64,000 nt of DNA from Gordius sp. MW1 (GCA_964036665.1 OZ038528.1:5648501-5712500); one strand, 5' to 3'. Counted from the first letter of the stretch, positions 22,330 through 35,402 are shown. Notes: generated by a model from the sequence alone, not told the origin. Translations and numbers: made by a program.

Positions 22330-23506
22330 CTTAACCTCGCTTATTAACATATACGACAATAACTAATAAAATTTGGAAAGAAGAATTTAATTGATTAAAT
22401 ACTTAAAGTGATAACATAAAATTGGTGATAGCTAAAATGTGAGGAATATAGGATTATTTACTTGAAATAAAACAAGGTAATGTTATTTATTAAATTATTT
22501 CTTTTTCATGGATATAAGTTTTCTTGTTTTATTAATTTTGATCTTATTAACATTATTAGTTTTCGTAGGTTGTTAATTAAGACATTAATATTTACAATTT
22601 AAATTTACTTGTTAAGAAATTGAAATATTTTTTTATCATTGTTGTTTAATATTTTATTTTAATTTAAAATAAAATTGTGTTTCTCTCCCGTTAATTATTT
22701 ACAATTTTTTTTAATGTTTGGTAGGCAACCTTCAGTTTTATTAAATATGTTTAATTATTATCGCGTTAATTCACTTAATTATAGTACTGTTAATATTTAT
22801 TAAGGTTAAAAGAGTGGAAAAGATTTGTTTATTAAAAGTAAAGATAGACGACGTTGTTTTATATGGAATAAGCCAGGTCATTTTAGGGAAAATTGTTTTT
22901 TGAGTCGGAAAACTTTTGGTCAACGAGTACATTTTAATGATCCATATTTTGATAGAGTACATCGAGTACGACCGATGTTTAGTGATTGTTGTAAACATAA
23001 TTGCAGATGTAAGCAGGAGGGTCAGCGTCCTGTCCAGGCAAGGGCAATGATCAGCTAGTAAAAAGGGGAGGTGTAGCATATTTATATGCTGAATAAGATA
23101 TTAATTTTAATTGATTTTCCTATTTATCTTTATCTTTGTCAAATCATCCATCTCCTCCTACTTACGTCGATAACACGCGCGTACCATCAATCATGATTCA
23201 TAAAGATAGTTATTTTTATATCCGCTCATGTAAAAAACGCGTGATCTTATGATTATTATGACTATTTATTTTGTTAAAAAAGATCGTTATTATAAGGATC
23301 TACGGAAAAGTTATCGGGATATTATATATTGCAAAATGATCATGATTACCCGATTTGTGAAATATATTATCGTATTCGAAATTATAATCATTATTATAAT
23401 ATTTGAAAAGTCGATTGAGTATTTATCAATATAAAGATAACTAATAAAATTTGGAAAGAAGAATAATTAGTAAAATACTTAAAGTGATAACATAAAATTT
23501 GACATT
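22330..23506 (+). mobile_element. LTR-retrotransposon remnant, internally deleted
   Basis: A shared block 'actaataaaatttggaaag' plus 'cttaaagtgataacataaaatt' occurs near 22360-22430 and again at 23440-23500, consistent with the ends of two LTRs. A purine tract (aaaaaggggagg) precedes TGTAGCATATTTATATGC at 23073, a likely 3' LTR start. The only coding trace is a gag-like zinc knuckle. The start of the 5' LTR was not located. Confidence 0.55.
22825..23058 (+). pseudogene. Retroelement nucleocapsid fragment with altered zinc knuckle
   Basis: The segment CFIWNKPGHFRENC fits a CCHC knuckle (C-x2-C-x4-H-x4-C) in which the second cysteine is replaced by Trp. A histidine- and arginine-rich stretch and a short CCKHNCRC motif follow, then the PPT and LTR. 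It is the end of a gag (or gag-pol) frame. No pol remains. Confidence 0.5.
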
Positions 23507-23814
23507 TTATAATGTACAGATAGGTAATATTCAACAACACTACGCTCATGATGAAATAGAGGTGGACGCCGGAAATAACATCGTCTGCATAATGAAACCC
23601 TTACAGCTGACCAAATCTGTATTAATAATAAGACAATTTTAAATTTAGTACTGCGAAGATTTAACGATTAAGATTTTCTAGTCACCACATTTAGAAAATA
23701 TTTTATTTTACTTCAAACAGTCAATCAGGTGCAAAAAACGGCGAGGTTAGAGCTAGAGCAACATAAAAAAGTCAGAAAAATATTTTAGCGACTCTTCAAT
23801 CAAAGACCCATAAT

Positions 23815-24290
23815 GACAGACTTGTGGACGTCGTTCAAAAACACATCCTTCATGGCCGCAACGGCCCATTTTATTAAAGACTAATGGCAGCCCAAATTAA
23901 TTTAGCTGGTTATTGAAGATATATGCCACCCCCATACTGCAATATCCTTTTTCATCAATTAACTAACGTATTTGAAGAATACGGGATAACTGCTAAAATT
24001 GAATCAATTACTACAGACAACGCATCAAACGAAATCGGTGGTGTTACCTATTTAAAAAGGGCATTAAAACGGCTGTATACCATCGGAGATGTGCCTGTCA
24101 CATTATAAACATCGTGGTAAAGGATGGTTTATGTCATTAAAGGGCCGCTCGAAAAAATGTATTTTCTTGTGAATACCATAAAAAAATCTTCTTCTTTAAG
24201 CAAAAAGTACTTAAAAATAGCAAAAATAAAGATCCCCCAGCCAAATAACACGTTGGAATCAAAGTATCTGAAATGGCGATAAGAGCCTTA
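23815..24290 (+). pseudogene. hAT transposase fragment, decayed
   Basis: The conceptual reading gives TDLWTSFKNTSF, AATAHFIKD, ITTDNASNE and CHIINIVVKDGL in hAT order, interrupted by several stops and frame changes. No ends or TSD were identified. Confidence 0.7.
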
Positions 24291-24331
24291 TGTTTTTGTG
24301 GGCGATAATATTAAGACAAGCCAGATTTTAA

Positions 24332-24568
24332 TTATAAATTAAAAAATATCCAAGTTAAATATACTTTATTAGCCTCGGCTAACATGAAATACGTTAAATT
24401 CCAACTTGTGTTATCTGGCTTTAGGATTTCAGTCTTCGCCAATTTCAAATACTCCTTTTTTAACAAAGATTTATTAATGGTTCTCATTAGGAAATACACT
24501 TTTTCCTGCATCCTTTTAATGACTGATAAACCCTCCTTTACCACGAGGTTTATATGTGGCAGGCACAT
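24332..24568 (-). pseudogene. hAT transposase fragment in opposite orientation
   Basis: CLPHINLVVKEGLSVIKR, then DNTSWNLTYFMLAEANK (the hAT 'TRWNSTYxML' region with Arg replaced by Ser). It covers the same domain region as the neighbouring plus-strand fragment. The two converge tail to tail about 40 bp apart. Confidence 0.7.
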
Positions 24569-25072
24569 CTTCGAATTATACGACGGTTTTGATCGCCTTT
24601 ATAAATAGGTTAACAGAATCTTGTAGTTATTAAAACAATTTTAGAACTTATATCGTATTTTTCAAGTACTTTAGTGAATTTTTGAAAATGATATTTTAAG
24701 TATGAGGGTGGCATCTATCCTATCCAGCAATATTGATTTGTTAGGATTTATACTCAACTCGTCAAACGCACAAGTAATCTAATGCATAAAAATTATAATT
24801 TAAACATTATTATATAAGTATATCTATTATATATAACAATAAAAAGTATTGTAAATGCATGTTAACTTATTACAAAGCATTTAATCTAACCTATGAAAGA
24901 AAACATATAGGCAGCAATAAAAAATTTGAACTTCATATATTGTATGCTTAATATGAAAGAAAATATATATGCAGCAAGTTAATCTTTATATATTATATGC
25001 TTAATATATGTTTTTGCAACCTTTTAAAGCGTTTTTAACATAATTAAATATAAAATTAATTAGTTATAAGCA

Positions 25073-26180
25073 GAGCTGTTAAGTAACTAGTTACATGTAA
25101 CTAGTTCCTGGAACTAGTTCCTTTTCTTCAGCAAAGTAACTGTAACCAGTTACTTTTCCTTCAGGTTAACTGTAACTGTAGTTAGTTACATTATTTTAGT
25201 AACTTTTAACTAAAGTTACAGTACTTTTTATTAAATTGTTTTAAATTAAATATCAAAATTACACGTCAGTTTGTGTTAATCACTTTAAATTTAAATTTTC
25301 TTCGCGGATCAAATTTGAATTTCAAATAGATAGTCCATCCAATCAGTAAATTATTACTATTATATAAAGTATTATTTTAGTACATTGTATTCATATCTGC
25401 AAAGTTTAAACCAAAAAATAATATTTGATTAAAAAGTTTATATATTATTTATATGCAGGTAAAAAAATGTAATATTTTGTAATTTCGGCCATCTAAATTA
25501 ACATTTAAAATTTTTTAATTATTATCTCCTATCAACTAGTTTGTAAAAATACCTTTTTTTATACATGTGCAAAAGAGATTTTTATCAACATAAAAAATCT
25601 TATAATTATTTCCCAACCTCTAAATTTAAATTTTGATTATTTAGCCATTTGATAAACTACTTATAATAAAATAGTTATGAAGGTTATTATAATACTTCAA
25701 ATTTATTATTTAGTTTAAATTAGCATTTATATCTGCAAAGATTTTGAACAAAAAAATTAAAAAATATCAAAACTTTTTGATTTGATATATTTATTAGCAG
25801 GTAAAACTTTGACTAATAGTTTAATGTAAGGTTTGATATTTTGATTTTGGCCATTCAAAAATTATGCTATGAATAATTGTTTATTTCTTTCAATTTTTTG
25901 ATAAAAAATAGCCCATCTTTATATAATATATGCAAAAGAGATTTTCATCACCTATGGTACTATATGATTTTTGATGAACCAAAATATCTAAATTTTGGTA
26001 ATTAGGCCATTGGATAAATTACCGATAATATATTAAAATATTAATGAAGGTTATTGAAATTATAATATTTTTTTATTATCTAGCTTGCATTATTTTTTGA
26101 CATGGAACAAGAGAAAACTCCCTGGCCTCTTTTTGTGATTAATTTTTTTTAAAGAAAGAAAAGGAAATTGTGCAGCCCTA
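25073..26180. mobile_element. Candidate hAT-like element with TAACTAGTTAC repeats at one end
   Basis: The left end, CAGAGCTGTTAAGTAACTAG, is close to the TAGAGCTGTTAAG end of the element at 45996 and is followed by repeats of GTAACTAGTTAC type (25078-25210). A matching right end (CAGCCCTA near 26176) is weak and no TSD was seen. It contains no gene. Confidence 0.4.
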
Positions 26181-26796
26181 AAGAAATTAAATATCAGCTC
26201 CTTTAAATACCACTACAAATTTATGGAAGCACATAAAAGTAACTATTTAAACCTTAATTATTAATTTTTAGAGAATACATACGCATAAATTTAAAAAAAT
26301 CAAAGATATTAAGTCAATAGGGAGTCAGCAAACCAAACTGGCTACTTTCTAGTAAAGTTATATTGGATAAAGTCTTCTTATCCTTCATTATAACAATCAA
26401 TCTTTAAAACATGTTAACCGTGGATCCGTGTTGAAAAGAGACTAAAGAAGACACTTTAGGAGGAAAGACAGGACCTAATACGTTGAAATTTTTCAATCTT
26501 TTAAAGTCGGAAAGTATTCAGGAGTGCATTCACACTTTTATCAAATGGAATAATAATTATTTGTTAATATATAATAATTTTCCTTAATTGAAGAAGCTTT
26601 TCATTAATTTCAATGTACCCCTACCATCTAGGGCCCCCGTTGAGCCTCTTTATTTTAATTCTCAGTGAAAAGCAGACCAGCTTATTAGACGACAATATAG
26701 AAAATAACGTTTCATTGAAATCGAAACATCATTTATTACCCTCTGATTTTTAAACAAATGTTTAAATGAATAATTTAAAAAAATATTTTCAGTGTT

Positions 26797-28505
26797 GTAT
26801 CCGGAGATACGAAGATGAAGATATCTATCCACACCCCCCCCCCCCCATCTCATCTTATTCAAAAGTTAAAGTTAAGAGTTCAACACGCGGTACAACTCTT
26901 TTGATCTTCCACGTTGTACACTCATAGCGTAGACCATTATTCTTTTACAGTTAATTCCTAGTACGCGTATGTTATCCCCCGCCCCCAACGCGCTTATAAG
27001 TTTGTGTTATTTATTTCTGATACACAATATAATTTTTCTACGTGATGAAATAAAAGAAAGAAAAATGTAGCCAGAAACCAATTAATAGTATTATCGCGGA
27101 TTTAGTTTAACGCTGAATATTTAGTTTAACGCGGAATGTTAAAATTAAATAAATTATTATTAATATTCGGACGTTGTCGTGAAAGAAAATTTGAGTTAGA
27201 CATTGCTAAATAAGTCCGTTTTAGACTTATAAATGGTGTCAGAAAATGTGGATCAATTGAACCTTCGGCAACCAACCCTCAAAAAGCAAATACCCATCCT
27301 GATTCCGAGTGTCAACCCTCAAAAAGCAAATACCCATCCTGATTCCGAGTGTCAACCCTCAAAAAGGAAATACCCATCAGTACAACAAAAGTTCTAGGAA
27401 ATACTTATCAGTGTAACAAAAATTCTGCAATATTCCACAGAGGATTCAAATATAAAATTCGTCATGCGGAATTCTTCGAACGAATGAAATCCCGAAACTG
27501 ATTTAAATCAAAATATCAATTATGCAGAATCATCCCTAACTAATTCTCAAGGACTAAATTCGGCATATTTGGTAAGATAGAATTCAACGAAAAAGATGCA
27601 CTTAATTAAACACATATATAAATTATAAATTTAACGAATAAACAAAACACATTTAAATTATACACATATATTAATAATATGAAAATTATATTGTTAACCA
27701 ATATTTAAACCCCCCCCCCCCGAAGTTTCTTTGACTATTATTTGACAGTCTGCGCGTGGGCAAAAATGGATAATTTTTAAGATGGCAGTTTACACTCTAT
27801 ATTAATTATAAGTTTTGTCAAGGCTGTTGCTAGGTGAGCTACAGAGCTGGAAGAAAAATCCGTTAGCCATGACGTTGCCTTTTTATCACTGATTTTTACA
27901 TATATCAGTCGTGCGAGCCAAGGCCAGAGTCGGTATTCGATGCCAGATGTTTGAGACTTATAATGTTAATAACGCCGCCTTGATAGTTGCACGTAACAAC
28001 ACGGAACTCTTAGAACTCTTTCGAAAATACATTAAGTCTTCGACTTTTTAATAAAAGGGAAAGGTATCGTATCCGGAGATACGAAGATGAAGATATCTTC
28101 CCACACCCCCCCCCCCCCCCCCCCCCATCTCATCTAATTCAAAAGTTAAAGTTAAAAGTTCAACACGCGGTACAACTCTTTTGATCTAACACGTTGTACA
28201 CTCATAGCGTAGACCATTATTCTTTTAAATTTAATTCCTAGTACGCGTATGTTATCCCCCCCCACGCGCTTATAAGTTTGTGTTATTTATTTCTGATACA
28301 CAATAAAATTTTTCTACGTGATGAAATAAAAGAAAGAAAAATGTAGCCAGAAATCAATTAATAGTATATTCGCGGATTTAGTTTAACGCGGAATATTTAG
28401 TTTAACGCGGAATGTTAAAATTAAATAAATTATTATTAATACTCGGACGTCGTGAAAGAAAATTTGAGTTAGAGATTGCTAAATAAGTCCTTTTTAGACT
28501 TATAA
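26797..28505 (+). mobile_element. Noncoding LTR retrotransposon (TRIM/LARD-like)
   Basis: Direct repeats at 26797-27232 and 28069-28505 share start (GTATCCGGAGATACG) and end (AGACTTATAA) and are about 95% similar by eye. TGGTGTCAGAAAA right after the left LTR looks like a PBS, and ATAAAAGGGAAAGG before the right LTR is a PPT. The 836-bp interior has no gag or pol frame, so it would depend on an autonomous relative. Each LTR contains a long C-run. No exact TSD. Confidence 0.82.
27268..27380 (+). repeat. Short tandem repeat in the leader of the noncoding LTR element
   Basis: Units of about 50 bp, each starting AACCCTCAAAAAGCAAATAC and continuing to 'gattccgagtgtc', occur about 2.5 times just after the PBS. 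Confidence 0.8.
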
Positions 28506-28959
28506 GTTTGATTATGCAGACTTTGTTCTTTTCCAACGTACATCTCCAATTCACCATGAGCGTTTTGTGGTGTCGTTTAATATTATAAAACGTATCAATA
28601 TAGTATGAAAGGGTTTAATATTAATGATAAGTAGAAAATTACAAAATGCTAAATTTTTAGAAATTGCTCAGTAAAAAAATTGCTTAGTTTTTTCAATTAT
28701 TATGAAATTTTTATTGTTTATCGCTATCACGATTTTTATATAAATACATCTAAAATTAATACATTAGTTATTTCTGATTTTTATTCATTGCTGTGTAAAC
28801 AGCACTCATATTCTTTTATTGCTTTATATTTTGTAGAACACTATCTAACTCCTTAATATATATCTTATATATAAAAATGAAACTATGTATGTATGTTTGT
28901 GTGTTTGTTTGATTGTGTTTGTTTGTATCTATGCCACCACCAAATTTGGAAAACTAACA

Positions 28960-29945
28960 GACCGATTTGGCTCAAAATTTCACAGTTTATTCCCCATACA
29001 CTGGAGCATGTTTTAAGATTTGTTTGAGCCAAATCGGTCCAGTAGTTTTTGAGGGGTCACGTTCTTTTGTTTTATACATTTTGGCACTTAATAAAGACGT
29101 CCCTCAAAAACTACTAGAGCGATTTGGCTCAAATTTTCACAGTTTATTTCCTATACTTCGGAGCATGTTTTAAAATATGTTCGAGCCAAATCGGTCCAGT
29201 AGTTTTTGAGGGGTTACGTTTTTTTGTTTTATACGTTGGTTTATACGTTTTGACACTTAATAAAGACGTCCCTCAAAAACTACTCGACCGATTTGGCTCA
29301 AAATTTCATACTTTATTTCCCATACTTCGGAGCATGTTTTAAGATTTGTTCGAGCCAAATCGGTCTAGTAGTTTTCGAGGGGTCACGTTCTTTTGTTTTA
29401 TACATTTTGGCACTTAATAAAGACGTCCCTCAAAAACTACTGTTCCGATTTGGCTCAAAATTGCATACTTTATTCCCTATACTCCGGAGCATGTTTTAAA
29501 ATTTGTTCAAGCCAAATCGGTCCAGTAGTTTTTGAGGGGTTAATAAATTTTAATATACTCTTTACCAAATAATTACATATATGCTTTTTATTCCATATGA
29601 TAAAAGATGCTTTTCCGTGTAAATTATATTATTGGATAAACTTATTTGGATTACCCTCGAAAACTACTGGACCGATTTGGCTCAAAATTTCATACTTTAT
29701 TCCCCATACTTCGGAGCATGTTTTAAGATTTGATCGAGCCAAATCGGTCCAGTAGTTTTTGAGGGGTCACGTTTTTTTGTTTTATACGTTGGTTTATACG
29801 TTTTGACACTTAATAAAGACGTTCCTCAAAAACTACTGGACCGATTTCGCTTAAAATTTCATACTTTATTCCCTATACTCCGGAGTATGTTTTAAAATTT
29901 GTTCAAGCCAAATCGGTCCAGTAGTTTTTGAGGGGTTAATAAGTT
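28960..29945 (+). repeat. Tandem repeat of about 160-170 bp units in the Helitron-like element
   Basis: At least five units contain ACCGATTTGGCTCAAAATTT and, about 70 bp later, its approximate inverse AGCCAAATCGGTCCAGTAG. Each unit is thus a potential stem-loop. The short frames at 28967-29499 are translations of the repeat. Two units are separated by a 'taataaattttaatatactc' spacer (near 29540 and 29940). Confidence 0.9.
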
Positions 29946-30135
29946 TTAATATGCTCTTTACCATTTAATTACATATATGCTTTTTATTCCATATGATAAA
30001 AGATGCTTTTCCGTTTAAATTATATTATTGGATAAACTTATTTGGGTTATATCTATACTGCGTTATGAATATTTTGTTTTTAGTCAATTATTCATAAAGT
30101 GTAAGTCGGAGAAATTTTGTCTATTTTTACATTTT

Positions 30136-30356
30136 ATGAAACTTACATAAACGATGAAAATAAATCCTTTATGCGCCCGCCATAAGCCAAATCGGTCCAG
30201 TAGTTTTTGAGGGACGTCTTTATTAAGTGTCAAAACGTATAAGCCAACGTATAAAACAAAAAAACGTGACCCCTCGAAAACTACTGGACCGATTCGGGGT
30301 GGAGAGGAGGGATGGCGGGCGCATAAAGGATTTATTTTCATCGTTTATGTAAGTTT
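30136..30356. repeat. Inverted repeat around a reversed repeat unit
   Basis: About 40 bp (ataaatcctttatgcgcccg) at 30136-30175 recurs inverted at 30311-30352. It encloses a fragment of the tandem unit in the opposite orientation to the main array. Confidence 0.8.
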
Positions 30357-30443
30357 TAAAAAATGTAAAAAGTAGAACATATAGATATTAATTGGTAGTT
30401 TTTTTCTTATTTAAATTTTTTATTTTTTTAATATTTTTAATAG

Positions 30444-30461
30444 GGCAAAACAACGTTTGCC
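30444..30461 (+). other. Helitron 3' terminal hairpin
   Basis: GGCAAAacaacgTTTGCC is a perfect 6-bp stem with a 6-nt loop, followed by GGGTCAG and the CTAG terminus (30469-30472). In Helitrons such a hairpin marks the replication terminus. An identical hairpin is at 31094-31111. Confidence 0.8.
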
Positions 30462-30472
30462 GGGTCAGCTAG

Positions 30473-31123
30473 TATATATATAAAGTAAAGTGTATATATT
30501 TATGTATGTATGTGAGGGCTAAATTCTGAAACTACCGGCCCGATTCGCGCATAACTTTACCCGTAAGTTCCCAGGGCGGCCAGAGGTTAAATAGCTTTTG
30601 CAGAATCCTAAAATTCCTTTTAGTTTTAAAAAAGGGATAAATTCTGAAATTACCGGCCCGATTCGCGCGAAAATTTAGCCGTAGATGCCCAGGGCGGCCA
30701 GGGGTAAAATAGCTTTTTCAGATTCCTATACCTTTTTGTTTTAAAAATATCGGACATTTCCCGGCTAGCAGTTTCATTTACAGCATCATATACAATAATG
30801 ACGTCATACATACAAGGCTGAAGATTTCTCGAATTAGATATTTAAGAGAATAATATATAACAAAGTGATGCGAATGATAAAAAAGGTATTATTTAAGAGT
30901 GGTTAAGAAAATATAACCGGTAGACCAGCAACCTCTCAGGAAATAATAAATAAATTATTTTCTCTCCCCTTCATTCCCCGACAAACTCCTTACCTGCTAC
31001 GTTTACTTCCCATAACACTAAAATTTAGATAAAACTTCTGCAAAAAATATCCCCACACACTTATTTAGTTAATTTGCCAGACATAATGTATATGGCAAAA
31101 CAACGTTTGCCGGGCTTAACTAG
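30473..31123 (+). mobile_element. Second Helitron-like element, same 3' hairpin
   Basis: It ends with the hairpin at 31094-31111, then GGCTTAA and CTAG (31120-31123) before T. The 5' side contains two units with 'ctgaaactaccggcccgatt' (30525, 30635). A clean TC start was not found, so its 5' end may have been replaced by the neighbouring element. Confidence 0.6.
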
Positions 31124-31729
31124 TCTATAATAAATGATACAAATCTTTATTCAACAATCATCATTATAACACATAATCTAATATAAATTAATATTTATAA
31201 AATTTAAAATGAAAGTTAGGGATGGAATATGAATTTCATTAACAAACTACGAAACATAATTATGAACATCTAGAGCTATGGCATAGGCAATGGACCCCCC
31301 CCCCCCCCATCCTTTGACACAAAATTAAGCTTAATTCTATGGAAAAGCTTGATGACATTTAAAGCACTCTTGTAAGTGTTGTGCCAATAAAAATAATTAA
31401 CTACCTTATTTAATTTAAAATGAAAAGTTACTAATTTTAAGACTAATTATACTAAATTTTCTGGCTTTGATGCTTATTTGTTATTCAAAATAAATTTGGC
31501 TATTAATTATTTAAAATAGAGAAATAGTAATCAAGGTAATTGATCTTTATTTTTTATAAGTAATTCATGCTTATTCAAACTTAAAAAACATATTCATACA
31601 AAATGAGAGTCTTAAAATACTAGGGGAGAGGAGCATCTGATAAAATACAAAAAATTAGTGCTCAAAAAATGATGATTCTACAAAGTGTCTTGCACTTTTA
31701 AATTTAGCATAAATTTTTTTAACTTTTTG
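31124..31729. other. Intergenic, no gene recognised
   Basis: AT-rich sequence with one C-run (31295-31309). No element end or coding region was recognised. Confidence 0.55.
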
Positions 31730-32282
31730 ATCAGTGTTGCTGCTCCAGTCCCTATCAAAAGTAATAAATATAGTATTTATTAAATAAAGGATTGTATGAG
31801 AGCTAACAACTGTTTTATTTCCATAGAAAACAAATAAGCAATGAATTACTTTTAAGTAATATATTGGGTTTATATACACGGCTTGTGAGAATGATAATGA
31901 GGAATTTAAATATTTGAATGTATTCACATTTATAATTAGGGAGCGTGAATATTAGAATAATAAAGGTTAATAAATTTAACCAATGATTAAGTTGGTATAT
32001 TCAAAATAGGTTTAAATTATAATGAGTGTTGTGAAAGGTTAAGTTCTTCGGACGATCAAGTTGCTTTATTCAAATTACCTAGAAGGTTAATTTCTTTCCT
32101 ATGTAAAGATATAATTCCAAGTAAGTATATTCAAATAAGAAAGGTTAAGTTCTTCGGACGATCAAGTTGCTTTATTCAAATTACCTAGAAGGTTAATTTC
32201 TTTCCTATGTAAAGATATAATTCCAAGTAAGTATAATTCAAATAAGAAAGGTTAGTGTAACCATATAATTCCCCCACCAGTT

Positions 32283-35200
32283 TCACGGAGTGAAGTATTC
32301 TGCCAGTTTAACAGGCCAATGAACTCTTCGTCCCGATTTTGTTGTTGTATGACTTGTTGTAGTCGTAGTTGAGGTTGTTGTAGTGGTGGAAGGTTGGGTT
32401 TGAATGGTCGTGCCTTTTAAGAGTGGTTCAGTATGGTTGGTTGGTTCAGTATAAGCTGGTTTTAACCGATCGATAGAAATGTTATCATGTTTTCCGTTTC
32501 TGTCTACCACAAAGTAATTAGTTTGTCTAGTAATTAGTTTGTCTATCTATAACTTTGAAGGGGCCTTCATATGGGGGGGGATAAGCTTTTTCGAACTTTA
32601 TCTGTTATGATAAATATGTATTGTGTAGAAAACAAATTGGCGGGGATTTGTTGTTTAGTGTTTGATTGACGTGGTGGTGAAAAACGTACGTTGTCGAAAT
32701 GTTGTCGGAGGCGTTGTACAAACTCGGTAGCATTTGTGTCAAGTGACGAATGTTGTATGAAGTCGCCCGGGAGGCGTAAGGTAGTCCCATATACTAGTTC
32801 GGCCCTAGAACAGGCTAGGTCTTCTTTGATGGTTGTTCTAATGCCTAGTAGTATCAACGGAAGTGATTCAGACCATTTGTTAGCGTTGTTTGTTGCCATG
32901 ATCGAACTCTTTAGCTGACGGTGGAAACGTTCGACCAGCCCATTGGCTTGTGGGTGATAGGCAGTTGTGGTTATGTGATGATAACCAAGAAGTTGGGAAA
33001 ATTGCCGGAATAACGTTGAACGAAACTGCGATCCCCTGTCCGTTGTTATCGTGCTTGGGACACCGAAATTTGCTATCCATTGTGTTAAAAAGGTACTAGC
33101 TACAGTTTCGGCAGAGGTATCTTTTATAGGGATTGCTATTGGCCACCGGTTGTATCGATCTATGGCTGTAAAAATGTAGTTGTAACCATTGGATGGTGGT
33201 AAGGGGCCAACGATGTCGAGGTGGACGTGACTGAAACGAGCATCAGGTAGGCTGAAAGTACCTGGGGTAGAAATAACATGTTTATTTATTTTACTGAGCT
33301 GACAATTAAGACATTGTTGAGCCCATATTCGTACGTCATGGTTCATTATAGGCCACACAAAACGTTTCGCAATTAGTTTCAGGGTTGAACGGATACCAGG
33401 ATGTGATAATCCGTGATATTGATTGAAAACATTTTGTCGCAAGGTAGCAGGTACTAGGGGTCGAGGTGTTTCTTGAGAGAGATCACAAATGATATTTTGA
33501 TTGGAATCAGGTATTGGCAATTGTTCCAATATTAAAGATTTCGTTTCATCATTTGTGTAATTTTCAAGCTTTTGTCTCGTAGCTATGAGTTCTAGCAATG
33601 ACTGTGATGCTTGGAGTTGGATTGCATCTATTTCAGTACGGGACAAAGTATCAGCCACAATGTTTGTGTTACCTCGTATGTATTGGATGTCCGATGTGTA
33701 TTGAGAGATGTAGTCCAGCTGACGGATTTCCCGAGGAAAGTATTTGTCCGACTTTGCCTTCAGTGTACAAGTTAAGGGTTTGTGGTCGGTGTATACCGTG
33801 AAATTGCGTCCTTCGAGAACATGGCTGTAATGTTTTATCATAAGATAGATGGCCAGTAGTTCTCGGCTGAAGGTGCTATAGCGTGTTTGAGTTTGTGACA
33901 GTTTTTTTGAAAAGAAGGCCAGTGGTAGGATATTACCGTTTGAAGTATGTTGCTGTAGAACTCCTCCCACAGCATAATTGGAAGCATCTGTAGTAAGTGA
34001 CAGCTTGTTCGTCTAAATGGTATAGATTAGTTATTTGTTTAAGGGCTTTTTGTTTGGATAAATGCGTGTTTAGCTTCTTGAGTTAACTCAATTGGTCTTT
34101 TGGTATCATCAAGGTGGTCGGTTAATGGTTTGAGGAGATCTGCACATTTAGGGATAAATCTTCGGTAAAAATTTATCATGCCAATAAATCTTCTCAATTG
34201 CGTCATTGTAGTTGGGATTGGAAATTTGTCAATGGTGTCTATTTTATCAGGTATTGGTTTTAACCCTTGAGACGTGACGATGTGTCCTAAAAATTCAATT
34301 TCCTTTATTCCCCATTTACATTTTTGTAAGTTGACATTTATACCATTATCGAATAGTCGTTGGATTACCTGTTCAACGTGGATTTTGTGTTCTGCTAGAG
34401 AAGAACTGGCAATTAAAATATCATCCAAATAAGAAAATGTATGTTCCAAGCCTCTAAAAACATTATCTATGAATCTTTGAAACGATTGTGCGGCATTTCT
34501 GAGCCCAAAAGGCATCCGTACAAATTCAAATAGACCAAAAGGGGTTGTGATGGCGGTTTTTTTGATGTCTTCTGGTGCCATAGGGATTTGGTGATAAGCT
34601 CGTACTAAATCTAATTTAGTGAAAATACTTTTTCCTTTTAGGGAGAGGGAAAAATCATGTATGTGGGGTAGAGGATAACGATCGGGAATTGTTTTTATAT
34701 TGAGGGCACGATAATCCCCACAGGGTCTCCACTCATTGTTCTTCTTGGGCTCCATGTGGAGTGGTGAAGCCCAGCAGCTATTGGATGCTCTGATGATGCC
34801 TGAATTCAACATGTGCATGAATTCGTTTTTCGCTACCTTCAGATTTTCCGCATTCAACCGTCTTGGTTTGGAGAATATTGGAGGTCCTTTTGTTTCTATA
34901 TGATGTTGTGTATTATGTTTTGCTGTTGGCGTATATGCTCTAGGTTTGAAAACAGTTGGGAATTTTTCTAATAACCAATTAAATTCTGGAGGATTAACTA
35001 CAGCTAATTGTGAAGTTACAGCAATTTGTTTGACTGGTGGAATTGTTGTTTCGATAAGTAGTTTCTTTGAAATATTAATAATAAAGTTAAAATTGTTTAA
35101 AAAATCAGCGCCTAAAATTGGAAATTTTACGTCTGCTATTGTAAAGTTCCATTTATATGTTCTTTTAAGGCCTAAGTTTAATGTTAATGATTTTTGGCCA

Positions 35201-35402
35201 AAAGTTTTAATGGCACTAGCATTTGCAGCTTGAAGTTGTATATCAGATCGAGTGAGTCGTTCATGTTTATTTGCAGGAATAACACTTATTTCTGCGCCAG
35301 AATCGATTTAAAAATTCATATGTGAATTATTATCATATATATAAAATAAGCGACTTGGTTTTTTAACGCCGTTGCCAGATGTCGCAAATGTTGGACGGCC
35401 TA
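32283..35402 (-). pseudogene. pol of the minus-strand gypsy element (protease, RT, RNase H, integrase)
   Basis: Protease IDSGAEIS near 35300 is preceded directly by an in-frame TAA. RT spans 34857-34039 ([23 protein letters not shown], palm motif YLDD, FLGHIVT). A frameshift near 34000 leads to RNase H and integrase, 33970-32567: YTDHKPL, HGLSHPG...CLNCQ zinc finger, then the D,D35E triad (HLDIVGP, TTDRGSQF, NGLVERFHR) and the GIRTTIKEDL/YGTTLRLPG region. Another frameshift near 32560 precedes the C-terminal IDRLKPAY and a threonine-rich tail ending GRRVHWPVKL (32510-32283). Family: gypsy elements usually annotated K02A2.6-like. With LTRs this similar, the damage is recent. Confidence 0.92.

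Larger units (their letters stand above)
28863..30472 (+). mobile_element. Non-autonomous Helitron-like element
   Basis: It starts TCTTATATATAAAAATGAA and ends CTAG. The host bases are A (28862) and T (30473), as expected for Helitron insertion between A and T without TSD. A hairpin (30444-30461) lies 7 bp before CTAG. The interior is dominated by a tandem repeat. There is no Rep/helicase frame. Confidence 0.78.

Noticed and set aside
28967..29499. Three similar 70-residue frames in a row
   Set aside because: They are the tandem Helitron repeat read in frame. The periodicity of the DNA explains them.
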